Positions 1 through 6,888 of a DNA stretch of 9,113 bases are shown in pieces. The notes under the pieces are model-generated. The model was not told the origin of the DNA. It saw only the letters and a program-made list of their open reading frames with translations, and did no database searches. The stretch spans positions 1-9,113 of the forward strand of contig JAUIKJ010000094.1 in the NCBI GenBank assembly GCA_030430835.1, in the 5' to 3' direction. The DNA comes from Candidatus Hydrogenedentota bacterium. Its GTDB lineage: Bacteria > Hydrogenedentota > Hydrogenedentia > Hydrogenedentales > JAEUWI01. Every line of letters begins with the position of its first letter. Position 1 is the stretch's first letter. Made by a program: the position numbers and the translations under genes.

Positions 1-8
1 AGCCCCTG

Positions 9-806
9 CTACGAATAGCTGGGCACCTGGCCCGTCCGGGTCATCTCGGCGAGTGTCGCTGTGGACACGAGACGGCCGTTCAACAACGCGTTGCAGAAGA
101 TACCCAGGTCGAAGGGCGTAGAGAACAGCCCCGCGTGTCCAGACACACCGCCCACGGCATAGGCATTCTCATCGTGCACCACACCCCGGATCACCCGCCC
201 CCGCCACGCACAACGCTCCGTCGCCGCGCAGCGTTCGCGCCAGTCGGCCGGCGGGTTGAAGGTCGTGTGCACCATACCCAGCGCGTCGAAAATATGATCC
301 CGGCAATAGATATCCAGGCGCTTGCCGCTCAGCAGCTCGACCGCCTTCCCCAGCGTCATGAACCCAAAGTCCGAATAGCGGCGCCGCGTACCCGGCGTCC
401 ACGAGAGATCCATCCCCGCGATACGCGCGATCGCTTCGTCGATGGATGTCACATCCTTATACAATGGCTTGAAGGACGGCAGGCCGGTCGTGTGATTCAG
501 CAGGTGGCGGAAGGTAAAGCGCTCCATCCCACCCACCGGAATCACCGTGTTCACCCGGTCATCCAGATCCACCTTGCCCTGCTCGTGCAACATCATGAAG
601 GCCGTGGTCGTTGCCACCACCTTCGTGAGCGACGCCAGATCATAGACCGTATCCGCCGTGGCCGGATCCCGCGTGGGCGTGGTCTGCGCATTGCCCGCGA
701 CACCGCTGAACAGCGCCCCATCCCCACCGCTCACAAAGGCTGCTGCCCCCGGCGCCCTCGCTGCCGCCACCGCCTGCTGCAAGACCTGCTGAAAATTCGT
801 CGCCAT
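9..806 (-). CDS. Serine beta-lactamase/esterase-like hydrolase, C-terminally truncated (probable frameshift)
   Basis: This is a class C beta-lactamase-fold serine hydrolase (the EstB / penicillin-binding-protein-like group), acting on an unknown ester, amide or peptidoglycan-type substrate. The 265-residue product has the nucleophile motif SLTK (Ser59, Lys62), the family signature RHLLNHTTGLP near residues 100-110, the second motif Tyr-Ser-Asp at 144-146, and the conserved GGVSGHAGLFST segment. No signal peptide is evident, so a cytoplasmic location is likely. The ATG at 804-806 is chosen because AGGAG lies 5 nt upstream on the minus strand; an upstream in-frame start at 845 lacks such a site. 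Family members usually have about 370-390 residues and a third motif (HTG or KTG) near the C-terminus. This protein stops at TAG 9-11 before reaching it. Reading in the frame shifted by one base just before the stop gives AIRSRG, which resembles the usual family continuation. The gene is therefore probably frameshifted, or a sequencing error is present. It is divergent from the fad operon. Confidence 0.8.
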   Translation of the reverse strand: MATNFQQVLQQAVAAARAPGAAAFVSGGDGALFSGVAGNAQTTPTRDPATADTVYDLASLTKVVATTTAFMMLHEQGKVDLDDRVNTVIPVGGMERFTFRHLLNHTTGLPSFKPLYKDVTSIDEAIARIAGMDLSWTPGTRRRYSDFGFMTLGKAVELLSGKRLDIYCRDHIFDALGMVHTTFNPPADWRERCAATERCAWRGRVIRGVVHDENAYAVGGVSGHAGLFSTPFDLGIFCNALLNGRLVSTATLAEMTRTGQVPSYS

Positions 807-936
807 ACCAACTCCTATGCGAACCGTAGACCTCCACCTTCGCACAGGGATCCAATGGCGTGCAAGATGGCGCGAGCTTCTGGCTCGTTTCTATGGGAAG
901 TCACTGGCGAAGTCAGCAACCGCCTCGTCACGCCCT

Positions 937-961
937 CGTTCCATAATTCCATTATGGAACG
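937..961. promoter_or_regulatory. 25-bp perfect palindrome, candidate operator
   Basis: Two perfect 11-bp arms, CGTTCCATAAT (937-947) and ATTATGGAACG (951-961), flank a TCC spacer. Inside it are three copies of one half-site: TTCCAT at 939-944, TTCCAT again at 947-952, and its complement ATGGAA at 954-959. Arms of this kind with TTCC/GGAA cores resemble operators of IclR-family and some TetR-family regulators. The site lies 80 bp upstream of the fadN -35 box and 131 bp upstream of the hydrolase start, so it could control either gene. No regulator gene is present in the window. There is no T-tract and the arms are AT-rich, so it is not a convincing terminator. Confidence 0.55.
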
Positions 962-969
962 CACCTACC

Positions 970-988
970 CGCGAAGTTGCACTTCGCG
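970..988. promoter_or_regulatory. 19-bp perfect palindrome, second candidate operator
   Basis: Arms CGCGAAGT (970-977) and ACTTCGCG (981-988) pair perfectly around TGC. The site begins 9 bp after the 937-961 palindrome and has the same 3-nt spacer, but an unrelated arm sequence. A further copy of GCGAAGT stands alone at 908-914. It could be a second protein-binding site or a cruciform or hairpin. No regulator can be named. Confidence 0.35.
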
Positions 989-1040
989 CGTCTTGGGCCG
1001 TGGTCGGGTGGATTCATCCCCAATCTCGCGCTTTTCCCAT

Positions 1041-1069
1041 TTGACGTGTTGGGAAGCATTCGTTACTAT
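1041..1069 (+). promoter_or_regulatory. Promoter of the fadN-fadA operon
   Basis: The -35 box TTGACG (1041-1046) is separated by 17 bp from the -10 box TACTAT (1064-1069). This is a good sigma70-type match with ideal spacing. Transcription would start near 1076, giving a leader of about 92 nt before the fadN ATG at 1168. No stronger candidate lies in the 361-bp divergent region on this strand. Confidence 0.6.
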
Positions 1070-1079
1070 TCCGTGTTCC

Positions 1080-1091
1080 TAACGAACGTTA
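1080..1091. promoter_or_regulatory. 12-bp palindrome at the predicted transcription start
   Basis: TAACG (1080-1084) and CGTTA (1087-1091) pair around AA, about 10 bp after the -10 box, a typical position for a repressor operator. Fatty-acid degradation operons are commonly repressed by acyl-CoA-responsive TetR or GntR regulators (PsrA, FadR and similar). This sequence does not match a consensus I can confidently assign. A palindrome this short can occur by chance. Confidence 0.3.
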
Positions 1092-1092
1092 A

Positions 1093-1142
1093 GTAGAGTG
1101 CCGCGCGGGTGGCCGCCGGGCTGCGGGCCAACGCGTCTCTAC
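1093..1142 (+). promoter_or_regulatory. Foldable 5' leader of the fadN mRNA
   Basis: Three paired blocks nest in order: GTAGAG (1093-1098) with CTCTAC (1137-1142), CGCG (1102-1105) with CGCG (1132-1135), and TGGCC (1110-1114) with GGCCA (1126-1130). That is 15 base pairs in one long interrupted stem with an 11-nt loop. It fills most of the predicted leader and ends 9 nt before the Shine-Dalgarno sequence AAGGAG at 1152-1157. It does not resemble a riboswitch class I recognise. It may affect mRNA stability or translation, or simply reflect GC-rich sequence. Confidence 0.3.
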
Positions 1143-1167
1143 AGTCGCAACAAGGAGAACTGAACCC

Positions 1168-3567
1168 ATGGCAGACATCAAGCGGGTAGCCGTGCTCGGC
1201 TCGGGCGTAATGGGCGCCGCGATCGCCGCGCATCTGGCGAACTGCGGCATTCCGAGCCTCATGCTCGACATCGTGCCGCCGAACCTTGCGGACAAAGACA
1301 AGGACAACAAGGCCAAGCGCAATGCGATCGCCGAAGGTGCCAAGCAGGCGCTGCTCAAGGCCAAGCCCTCCCCGGTCTACACCAAGGGCGTGATCGACAT
1401 GATCGAGGTCGGCAATTTCGACGACGACATGCCGCGCATCGCCGAGTGTGACTGGATCATCGAAGTCGTCAAGGAAGACCTGAAGATCAAGAACATCGTC
1501 TTCGGCAACGTGGCAAAGTACCGCACGCCGGGCACGATCGTCAGCTCGAACACGAGCGGTATCCCGATCAAGTCGATGGCGGAAGGCATGCCCGACGAGA
1601 TGTGCGAGCACTTCCTGGGCACGCACTTCTTCAATCCGCCGCGCTACCTCAAGCTGCTGGAGATCATCCCCAGCCCGAAGACCAAGCCGGAAGTCATCGA
1701 GAAGATGGCGGCCTTCCTGGAGAACGTCTTGGGCAAGGGCATCGTCTACGCGAAGGACACGCCGAACTTCGTGGCGAACCGTCTGCTCACCTTCGCGATG
1801 CAGTACACGCTCTACGAAATGACCAAGGACGGCCTGAGCATCGAAGAAGTCGACGCGCTCACCGGCCCGGCCATCGGCCACGCCAGCTCCGCCACCTTCC
1901 GCACCGCGGACCTCGTGGGTATGGACACCTTCAAGCTGGTCGTCGGCAATGTCTACAACGGCTGCCCGGACGACGAACGCCGCGATCTGATGCAGGGCCC
2001 GGAATGGGTCGACAAGATGGTGGAGAAGGGCTACCTCGGCCTGAAGTCGGGATCCGGTTTCTACAAGAAGACCAAGGAACGCAACGAAAAAGGCAAGCCG
2101 ATCATCCTCGCCATCGACCCGGAAACGGTCGAATACCGCGACCCGATCAAGCCACGTTTCGAGTGCACGGGCAACGTGCGCAACGCGGAGACGATCGAAG
2201 ATAAGCTGAAGATCATGAACCTGGGCGACGACAAGGGCGCGCAGTTCGTGTTCAAGCAGTTCGCCAACCTCGCGCAGTATGCGGGCAACCGTATCCCCGA
2301 GATCGCGGACGACATTGTCAACATCGACAACGCCGTGAAGTGGGGCTTCGCCTGGGAAGTCGGCATCTTCGAGACCTGGGACATCCTCGGCTTCGACACC
2401 GTCTGCGAGAAGATGGCGGCCATCGGCGTCGAGCTGCCCCCGATTGCCAAGGCGATCAAGGACAGCGGCAACAATTCCTTCTACAAGTCCGAGGACGGCG
2501 TCGACAAGTACTTCGACGTTGCCACGAAGAGCTACAAGCCGATAGAGCGCAACCCGCGCGAAGTGCGCCTCGCCAACGTGATGACCGACAAGACCAAGGT
2601 CATCAAGACCAACGAGAGCGCGTCGCTGGTGGACCTGGGCGACGGCATCATCTGCGCCGCCTTCCACTCGAAGATGAACGCCATCGATCCGCAGAACACG
2701 CAGATCCTCCGCGACGGCGTGGACCTGCTGAACGACGGCAAGTACGAAGGCATGATCATCGCCAACCAGGAGCCGCACTTCTGCGCGGGCGCGAACCTCT
2801 TCCTCGTGCTCGGCGAGATCATGCAGGACAACTGGGACAACGTCGAGGCGGCCATCGCCGGCCTGCAGGACACCTGCATGGCGATGAAGTACTGCAGCCG
2901 TCCGATCGTCGCCGCACCGCACCACTACACCTTCGGCGGCGGCGTCGAACTCTGCATGCACACGGCGAAGGTCGTGGCCGCGGGCGAGACCTCTGCGGGT
3001 CTTGTTGAAGTCGGCGTGGGCGTGCTGCCCGCGGGCGGCGGCTGCAAGGAAATGCTCGTGCGTGCGCTCGAATATTGCCCCTCCACCGTCGAAGTGGATC
3101 CCTTCCCCTACATCCGCCGCGCCTTCGAAAACATCGCGACGGCAAAGGTCGGCACCAGCGGCGCCGAAGTCATCGAACTCGGCTACTGGCGCGACAGCGA
3201 CATCGTGCTGCCGAACTACGACCACCAGGTGGCCAAGGCCAAGGCCGTTTGCCAGGGTCTCGTGACCGCAGGCTACACCGCGCCGCGTCCCCCGCGCCTC
3301 TGGGCGCTGGGCGCCGATGCCGCGGCCGCCTTCAAGAGCGCCGTGTGGGGCATGCAGCAGGCCGGCTGGGCCAGTGAGCACGACGCGATCATCGCGGCGA
3401 AAGTGGCGAACACCCTTACCGGCGGTGACCGCATCGCAGGCACCCCGGTGACCGAACAGGACATTCTCGACCTCGAGCGCGAATCTTTCCTGAGCCTTTG
3501 CGGCATGGAAAAGACCCAGGCGCGAATTCAGAACATGCTGACAACCGGCAAGCCGCTGCGCAACTAA
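1168..3567 (+). CDS. fadN: FadN-type 3-hydroxyacyl-CoA dehydrogenase / enoyl-CoA hydratase
   Basis: This bifunctional beta-oxidation enzyme hydrates 2-enoyl-CoA and then oxidises the 3-hydroxyacyl-CoA with NAD+. It has 799 residues and acts in the cytoplasm. The N-terminal Rossmann domain carries GSGVMG at 11-16. Likely dehydrogenase catalytic residues are Ser127 (SSNTSG), His153 (GTHFFNP), Glu165 and Asn204 (ANRLL). A first C-terminal dehydrogenase domain spans about 190-300. A second, around 350-440, contains IDNAVKWGFAWEVGIFETWD. The hydratase domain occupies about 480-680: FCAGAN (538-543) contributes to the oxyanion hole, and Glu594 (GGGVE) and Glu614 match the two catalytic glutamates in identity and 20-residue spacing. 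The order dehydrogenase-then-hydratase and the length match Bacillus FadN rather than E. coli FadB, which has the reverse order. The start is supported by AAGGAG at 1152-1157. Thiolase fadA follows after 19 nt, so the two are surely cotranscribed. Acyl-chain preference cannot be read from the sequence. Confidence 0.93.
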   Translation: MADIKRVAVLGSGVMGAAIAAHLANCGIPSLMLDIVPPNLADKDKDNKAKRNAIAEGAKQALLKAKPSPVYTKGVIDMIEVGNFDDDMPRIAECDWIIEVVKEDLKIKNIVFGNVAKYRTPGTIVSSNTSGIPIKSMAEGMPDEMCEHFLGTHFFNPPRYLKLLEIIPSPKTKPEVIEKMAAFLENVLGKGIVYAKDTPNFVANRLLTFAMQYTLYEMTKDGLSIEEVDALTGPAIGHASSATFRTADLVGMDTFKLVVGNVYNGCPDDERRDLMQGPEWVDKMVEKGYLGLKSGSGFYKKTKERNEKGKPIILAIDPETVEYRDPIKPRFECTGNVRNAETIEDKLKIMNLGDDKGAQFVFKQFANLAQYAGNRIPEIADDIVNIDNAVKWGFAWEVGIFETWDILGFDTVCEKMAAIGVELPPIAKAIKDSGNNSFYKSEDGVDKYFDVATKSYKPIERNPREVRLANVMTDKTKVIKTNESASLVDLGDGIICAAFHSKMNAIDPQNTQILRDGVDLLNDGKYEGMIIANQEPHFCAGANLFLVLGEIMQDNWDNVEAAIAGLQDTCMAMKYCSRPIVAAPHHYTFGGGVELCMHTAKVVAAGETSAGLVEVGVGVLPAGGGCKEMLVRALEYCPSTVEVDPFPYIRRAFENIATAKVGTSGAEVIELGYWRDSDIVLPNYDHQVAKAKAVCQGLVTAGYTAPRPPRLWALGADAAAAFKSAVWGMQQAGWASEHDAIIAAKVANTLTGGDRIAGTPVTEQDILDLERESFLSLCGMEKTQARIQNMLTTGKPLRN

Positions 3568-3586
3568 GCGCAGAAAGGAGATCAAC

Positions 3587-4762
<1,176 letters not shown>

Positions 4763-4783
4763 ACGCAAGACATCCTGAACATC

Positions 4784-4817
4784 ACCGGCCCCGCCGCGGC
4801 AACGCGGCGGGGCCGGT
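4784..4817 (+). terminator. Intrinsic-type terminator of the fad operon
   Basis: A perfect 15-bp stem, ACCGGCCCCGCCGCG (4784-4798) with CGCGGCGGGGCCGGT (4803-4817), is capped by a GCAA tetraloop of the stable GNRA class. It begins 21 nt after the fadA stop. The following tract, TTCTGTC, is only weakly T-rich, so termination may be partial or rely on the strength of the hairpin, which could also protect the mRNA 3' end. Confidence 0.75.
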
Positions 4818-4886
4818 TCTGTCAAAGACGTGAAGCGCCACATTGGTTCTTGAGATAGCTGTATTTCTTTCGAATTAGAATTGTGC

Positions 4887-4892
4887 TATTTT
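4887..4892 (+). promoter_or_regulatory. Extended -10 promoter of the AT-rich membrane gene (predicted leaderless)
   Basis: TATTTT at 4887-4892 is preceded by TGC, giving an extended -10 element (TGCTATTTT). Seven nucleotides separate it from the ATG at 4900, so transcription should begin at or next to the start codon. An alternative -10, TAGAAT at 4876-4881, would leave only a leader of about 12 nt. No clear -35 box lies at the right distance; TTGAGA at 4850-4855 is too far from either. Confidence 0.4.
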
Positions 4893-4899
4893 TAGTGAC

Positions 4900-5577
4900 A
4901 TGGAACTCACAAAGAAAAACTTCGGCACGGCTGACGAAGTAACTCATCAACATCGTGATGATCGTGTAGTATTCGCTCTATACGTAGGAATTTTCTTTGC
5001 GGTGTATTCATGGTTTGCCCTAGTTTATATCGTCTTTGGGCAACTTATAACTCTCTTGCTTAGTGCCAATGCGCGATCATTTGATTATTCGAGCGCCGCA
5101 GGCTGGGCCGTTCCGCAAACGATGGTCACTTCGGTATTTGCCGTGCCAGTCCTTCTTGCATCAATCGTTTTTAGGATTCTCACGAAAGAAAAGGTTCGAC
5201 TAATATTGATCGGGCAGTTCCTTTTTGTAACTGTCACGGCAATACTCACGGCTTATGCAAACCACTATGCGATCTTCGACACGTCGATCAGCGGAGATCC
5301 CATTGGACTCTTAATTGGTCCATTCGGCTTCGCTTGCGTCGTGTTCCTATTCGGACGCAGGAAGATCAAAGAAAAGCTCCGAGCAGAGAATGAATCATCC
5401 GATATGCTATTCGTAACGCGACTTTCCTTGCTCGCGGTTATGACTACTGCATTCCTGCTTCCTGCGCTCAATTTGGTAATTGGATTATGGCACCACGGGC
5501 CAGACGCACTCCTAAGCGAGATAAGTGCATTGCTCGACACTGCGATTCACCGAGCATCAACGCCTTTTCCGACGTAG
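4900..5577 (+). CDS. Hypothetical five-helix membrane protein, AT-rich gene
   Basis: I do not recognise this 225-residue protein. It has a charged, His-containing N-terminus (1-22), then hydrophobic segments at about 23-54 (long, possibly bent), 70-92, 100-120, 133-152 and 170-196, suggesting five membrane helices. A strongly charged linker at 153-169 (RRKIKEKLRAENESSD) separates helices 4 and 5. No enzymatic motif is visible. There is no proper Shine-Dalgarno sequence before the ATG; the promoter lies so close that the mRNA is probably leaderless. Sampled 60-nt stretches at 4981 and 5221 have 40% and 45% G+C, against 65% in fadN at 2401, and codons such as TTA, ATA and AGA are used. The gene lies alone between the fad terminator and a REP-type repeat pair, so it looks horizontally acquired. 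Roles such as small-molecule transport or membrane signalling are only guesses. Confidence 0.75.
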   Translation: MELTKKNFGTADEVTHQHRDDRVVFALYVGIFFAVYSWFALVYIVFGQLITLLLSANARSFDYSSAAGWAVPQTMVTSVFAVPVLLASIVFRILTKEKVRLILIGQFLFVTVTAILTAYANHYAIFDTSISGDPIGLLIGPFGFACVVFLFGRRKIKEKLRAENESSDMLFVTRLSLLAVMTTAFLLPALNLVIGLWHHGPDALLSEISALLDTAIHRASTPFPT

Positions 5578-5611
5578 CTCCTTGAGAAGTCTGCTTAGGC
5601 TGTACGTGTCA

Positions 5612-5628
5612 GGAAATTAGGAATTTCC
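5612..5628. repeat. Short perfect inverted repeat downstream of the membrane gene
   Basis: GGAAATT (5612-5618) and AATTTCC (5622-5628) pair perfectly around AGG, 34 nt after the stop codon of the membrane protein gene. It could be a weak transcription-end hairpin for that gene, but the stem is AT-rich and no T-tract follows. Confidence 0.35.
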
Positions 5629-5644
5629 ATACACTGGCGCACAC

Positions 5645-5814
5645 CGTCATTCCCGCGAAGGCGGGAATCCACCAGCGCGGATGACGGCAACAATTCTTTC
5701 GAACGACTTCTATCGCGGGACAACGACCTGCGTCATGTCGTCGTGCACTACGCGTTACGCTTAACGGACAGTCATCATGCACGTTGGTGGATTCCCGCCT
5801 GCGCGGGAATGACG
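5645..5814. repeat. Inverted pair of REP-type palindromic repeats (170-bp composite element)
   Basis: Two 30-bp copies face each other at 5645-5674 and 5785-5814, with a single mismatch between them. Each copy contains its own hairpin: ATTCCCGC, a 4-nt loop (GAAG in the first copy, CTGC in the second) and GCGGGAAT, at 5649-5668 and 5791-5810. The 110 bp between them has no gene. This short motif, CGTCATTCCCGC followed by GCGGGAATCCA, is a familiar dispersed repeat in many proteobacterial genomes. The paired, inverted layout is that of a BIME or REPIN, which are moved by RAYT-type transposases encoded elsewhere. The repeat also encodes a spurious reading frame on the minus strand that should not be called a gene. 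Confidence 0.8.
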
Positions 5815-5855
5815 CGTTTGGGAGCGTTCCTGCCGTGAAGTAGAGCCGCAGAGGC

Positions 5856-5876
5856 GCACGCCGCACGCCGCACGCA
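5856..5876 (+). repeat. Short heptamer tandem repeat
   Basis: GCACGCC occurs twice in tandem (5856-5869), followed by a third copy with one change (5870-5876). It lies in the otherwise featureless stretch 5815-5958 between the REP pair and the next promoter. It is probably slippage-prone sequence without a function. Confidence 0.45.
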
Positions 5877-5958
5877 TCGGCTCTGATTCCGGCATGCGCT
5901 GACAAGCAACACCCCGTCCGTCGGCCCGCCCATCAATGCGCCATTGGGCTACATTGAA

Positions 5959-5988
5959 TTGTCACCCGCGCGAACCGGGTGCTACCAT
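5959..5988 (+). promoter_or_regulatory. Promoter of the small four-helix membrane protein gene
   Basis: TTGTCA (5959-5964) is separated by 18 bp from TACCAT (5983-5988), which is preceded by TGC to form an extended -10 element (TGCTACCAT). Transcription would start near 5995, leaving a leader of about 36 nt before GTG 6031. This rules out starts upstream of the promoter, such as TTG 5944. Confidence 0.55.
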
Positions 5989-6030
5989 CGTGCCTTCTTG
6001 GCCGCACACCATCACCGGGGGAATCTCACC

Positions 6031-6441
6031 GTGAAATACCTGCTTTACTTCCCGCTCTTCGCCATCATGCTCGTCGCCTACAACCTCGTCGCCTTTACCA
6101 GCGACGCGCTGGTGACGAACCCCGAGGTCATCAAGATCCCCCTCATGGCGAACGACGAGGCCATGTACCTGCGCGTCAGCGATATCTTCGTGATGATCGG
6201 TGTGATCCTGCTCTACTTCGAGATCCTGAAGGCCACCCGCACCTCCCGCGGCGCGATCATCGATCACGCCCTGTCCATGGGCGTCTTCGTGATCTTCCTC
6301 ATCGAGTTCATCGTCGTGGCCCGCGCCGGCACGGCCACCTTCATGACCCTCACCCTCATGTCCCTGCTCGACGTCGTCGCGGGATTCACCATCACGATCT
6401 CCACCGCACGCCGGGACATCGGCTTCGGCGGAGTGGAGTAG
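6031..6441 (+). CDS. Small hypothetical four-helix membrane protein
   Basis: I do not recognise this 136-residue protein. Hydrophobic segments at about 3-22, 49-67, 79-98 and 102-124 predict four membrane helices joined by short loops. Conserved-looking polar residues sit at the helix edges: Glu64 after LYF, Asp78 and His79 before helix 3, Glu92 in IEF, and Asp114 in LLDVVAG. The C-terminal tail, STARRDIGFGGVE, is short and probably cytoplasmic. The GTG at 6031 is chosen because it follows the purine-rich GGGGGAA (6017-6023) by 7 nt and is the first good start after the extended -10 promoter at 5983-5988. A longer frame from TTG 5944 would begin upstream of that promoter and add a low-complexity His/Arg-rich leader. 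Base composition is GC-rich like the core genes, so it is probably resident, unlike the gene at 4900. It appears monocistronic. Confidence 0.75.
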   Translation: MKYLLYFPLFAIMLVAYNLVAFTSDALVTNPEVIKIPLMANDEAMYLRVSDIFVMIGVILLYFEILKATRTSRGAIIDHALSMGVFVIFLIEFIVVARAGTATFMTLTLMSLLDVVAGFTITISTARRDIGFGGVE

Positions 6442-6537
6442 GGGAAGACGCGGAAATACTGCCGTCCGCTACTCGCCGAAAAACCGAACAGGAATGATTG
6501 CCGGAACATCAGCGTTCATGCGTGGATGTGATGCCGT

Positions 6538-6661
6538 CTTGTCCCCCTTCGAAGGGGGATATAGGGGGATGTAAGGTTCACGACACGCGCGTCTGTTACA
6601 GGTCCATGCCGACGCGTCATATCCCCCGCCCGCTGGGCACCCCCTTCATAAGGGAGACAAG
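6538..6661. mobile_element. 124-bp miniature element with imperfect terminal inverted repeats
   Basis: The left end (6538-6558) begins CTTGTCCCCCTT and the right end (6640-6661), read on the opposite strand, begins CTTGTCTCCCTT. Both continue into GAAGGGGG, so the ends match over about 21 bp with one substitution and a 2-nt indel. The left end includes the perfect palindrome CCCCCTTCGAAGGGGG (6543-6558). A second internal pair, GGGGGAT at 6563-6569 and ATCCCCC at 6620-6626, extends the symmetry inward. No protein is encoded. It looks like a non-autonomous MITE-like or REP-like repeat lying downstream of the tRNA gene. Similar CCCCCTT...AAGGGGG repeats are dispersed in many proteobacteria. Confidence 0.55.
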
Positions 6662-6700
6662 CAGCGTCGAAGGATCGCGGCTACAAGTACGAGGAGAATA

Positions 6701-6777
6701 TGGTGGGCGGTGTAGGATTCGAACCTACGACCCTCTGCGTGTAAGGCAGATGCTCTAACCAGCTGAGCTAACCGCCC
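6701..6777 (-). tRNA. tRNA-Val (anticodon UAC)
   Basis: The minus strand folds into a complete 77-nt tRNA cloverleaf. The 7-bp acceptor stem GGGCGGT / ACCGCCC is perfect. The D arm is GCTC-AGCTGGTTA-GAGC. The anticodon stem TCTGC / GCAGA encloses loop CTTACAC, giving anticodon TAC (valine, reading GTA and probably other GTN codons). The T arm is GTAGG-TTCGAAT-CCTAC. Discriminator A is followed by an encoded CCA. It is transcribed divergently from the DUF3748-type gene. Confidence 0.97.
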
Positions 6778-6803
6778 GCAGGAAATGCGCGGGAAGGACG
6801 CAT

Positions 6804-6833
6804 AGTCTAGCATGGGGACGCGGGGCCGCTCAA
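6804..6833 (-). promoter_or_regulatory. Promoter of tRNA-Val
   Basis: On the minus strand, TTGAGC (6828-6833) is followed after 18 bp by TAGACT (6804-6809), preceded by TGC as an extended -10. Transcription would start near 6797, about 20 nt before the tRNA 5' end at 6777. The bases after the -10 box are GC-rich, as in stringently controlled stable-RNA promoters. Confidence 0.55.
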
Positions 6834-6851
6834 TGGATGGGCGGGTGGCGG

Positions 6852-6881
6852 TTCGACCGTCCGGCATCTTCCTGCTACACT
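6852..6881 (+). promoter_or_regulatory. Extended -10 promoter of the DUF3748-type gene (predicted leaderless)
   Basis: TACACT (6876-6881) is preceded by TGC, forming the extended -10 TGCTACACT. A poor -35-like sequence, TTCGAC (6852-6857), lies 18 bp upstream. Only 7 nt separate the -10 box from ATG 6889, so transcription should begin at or beside the start codon. It faces away from the tRNA-Val promoter, with the two -35 regions about 20 bp apart. Confidence 0.5.
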
Positions 6882-6888
6882 CCGGGGC

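Noticed and set aside
937..988. Adjacent palindromes considered as a bidirectional terminator
   Set aside because: They lie between divergent gene starts, upstream of both, and no T-tracts follow on either strand.
135..1082. Plus-strand open frame of 315 codons opposite the hydrolase
   Set aside because: The translation is Arg/His-rich without domain features, and it lies antisense to the SxxK hydrolase and across the divergent regulatory region.
5609..5905. Possible 98-residue protein on the minus strand
   Set aside because: It is the translation of the REP-type repeats (segments such as SFPRRRES and PAFAGMT), a well-known source of false small proteins.
5944..6030. N-terminal extension of the four-helix membrane protein from TTG 5944
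   Set aside because: It would begin upstream of the predicted promoter -10 box and adds a His/Arg-rich segment unlike the rest. GTG 6031 has a purine-rich ribosome-binding site.
6543..6626. CCCCCTT/AAGGGGG blocks considered as a CRISPR-like or riboswitch structure
   Set aside because: There is no regular repeat-spacer array and no conserved riboswitch core. Terminal symmetry fits a miniature element better.
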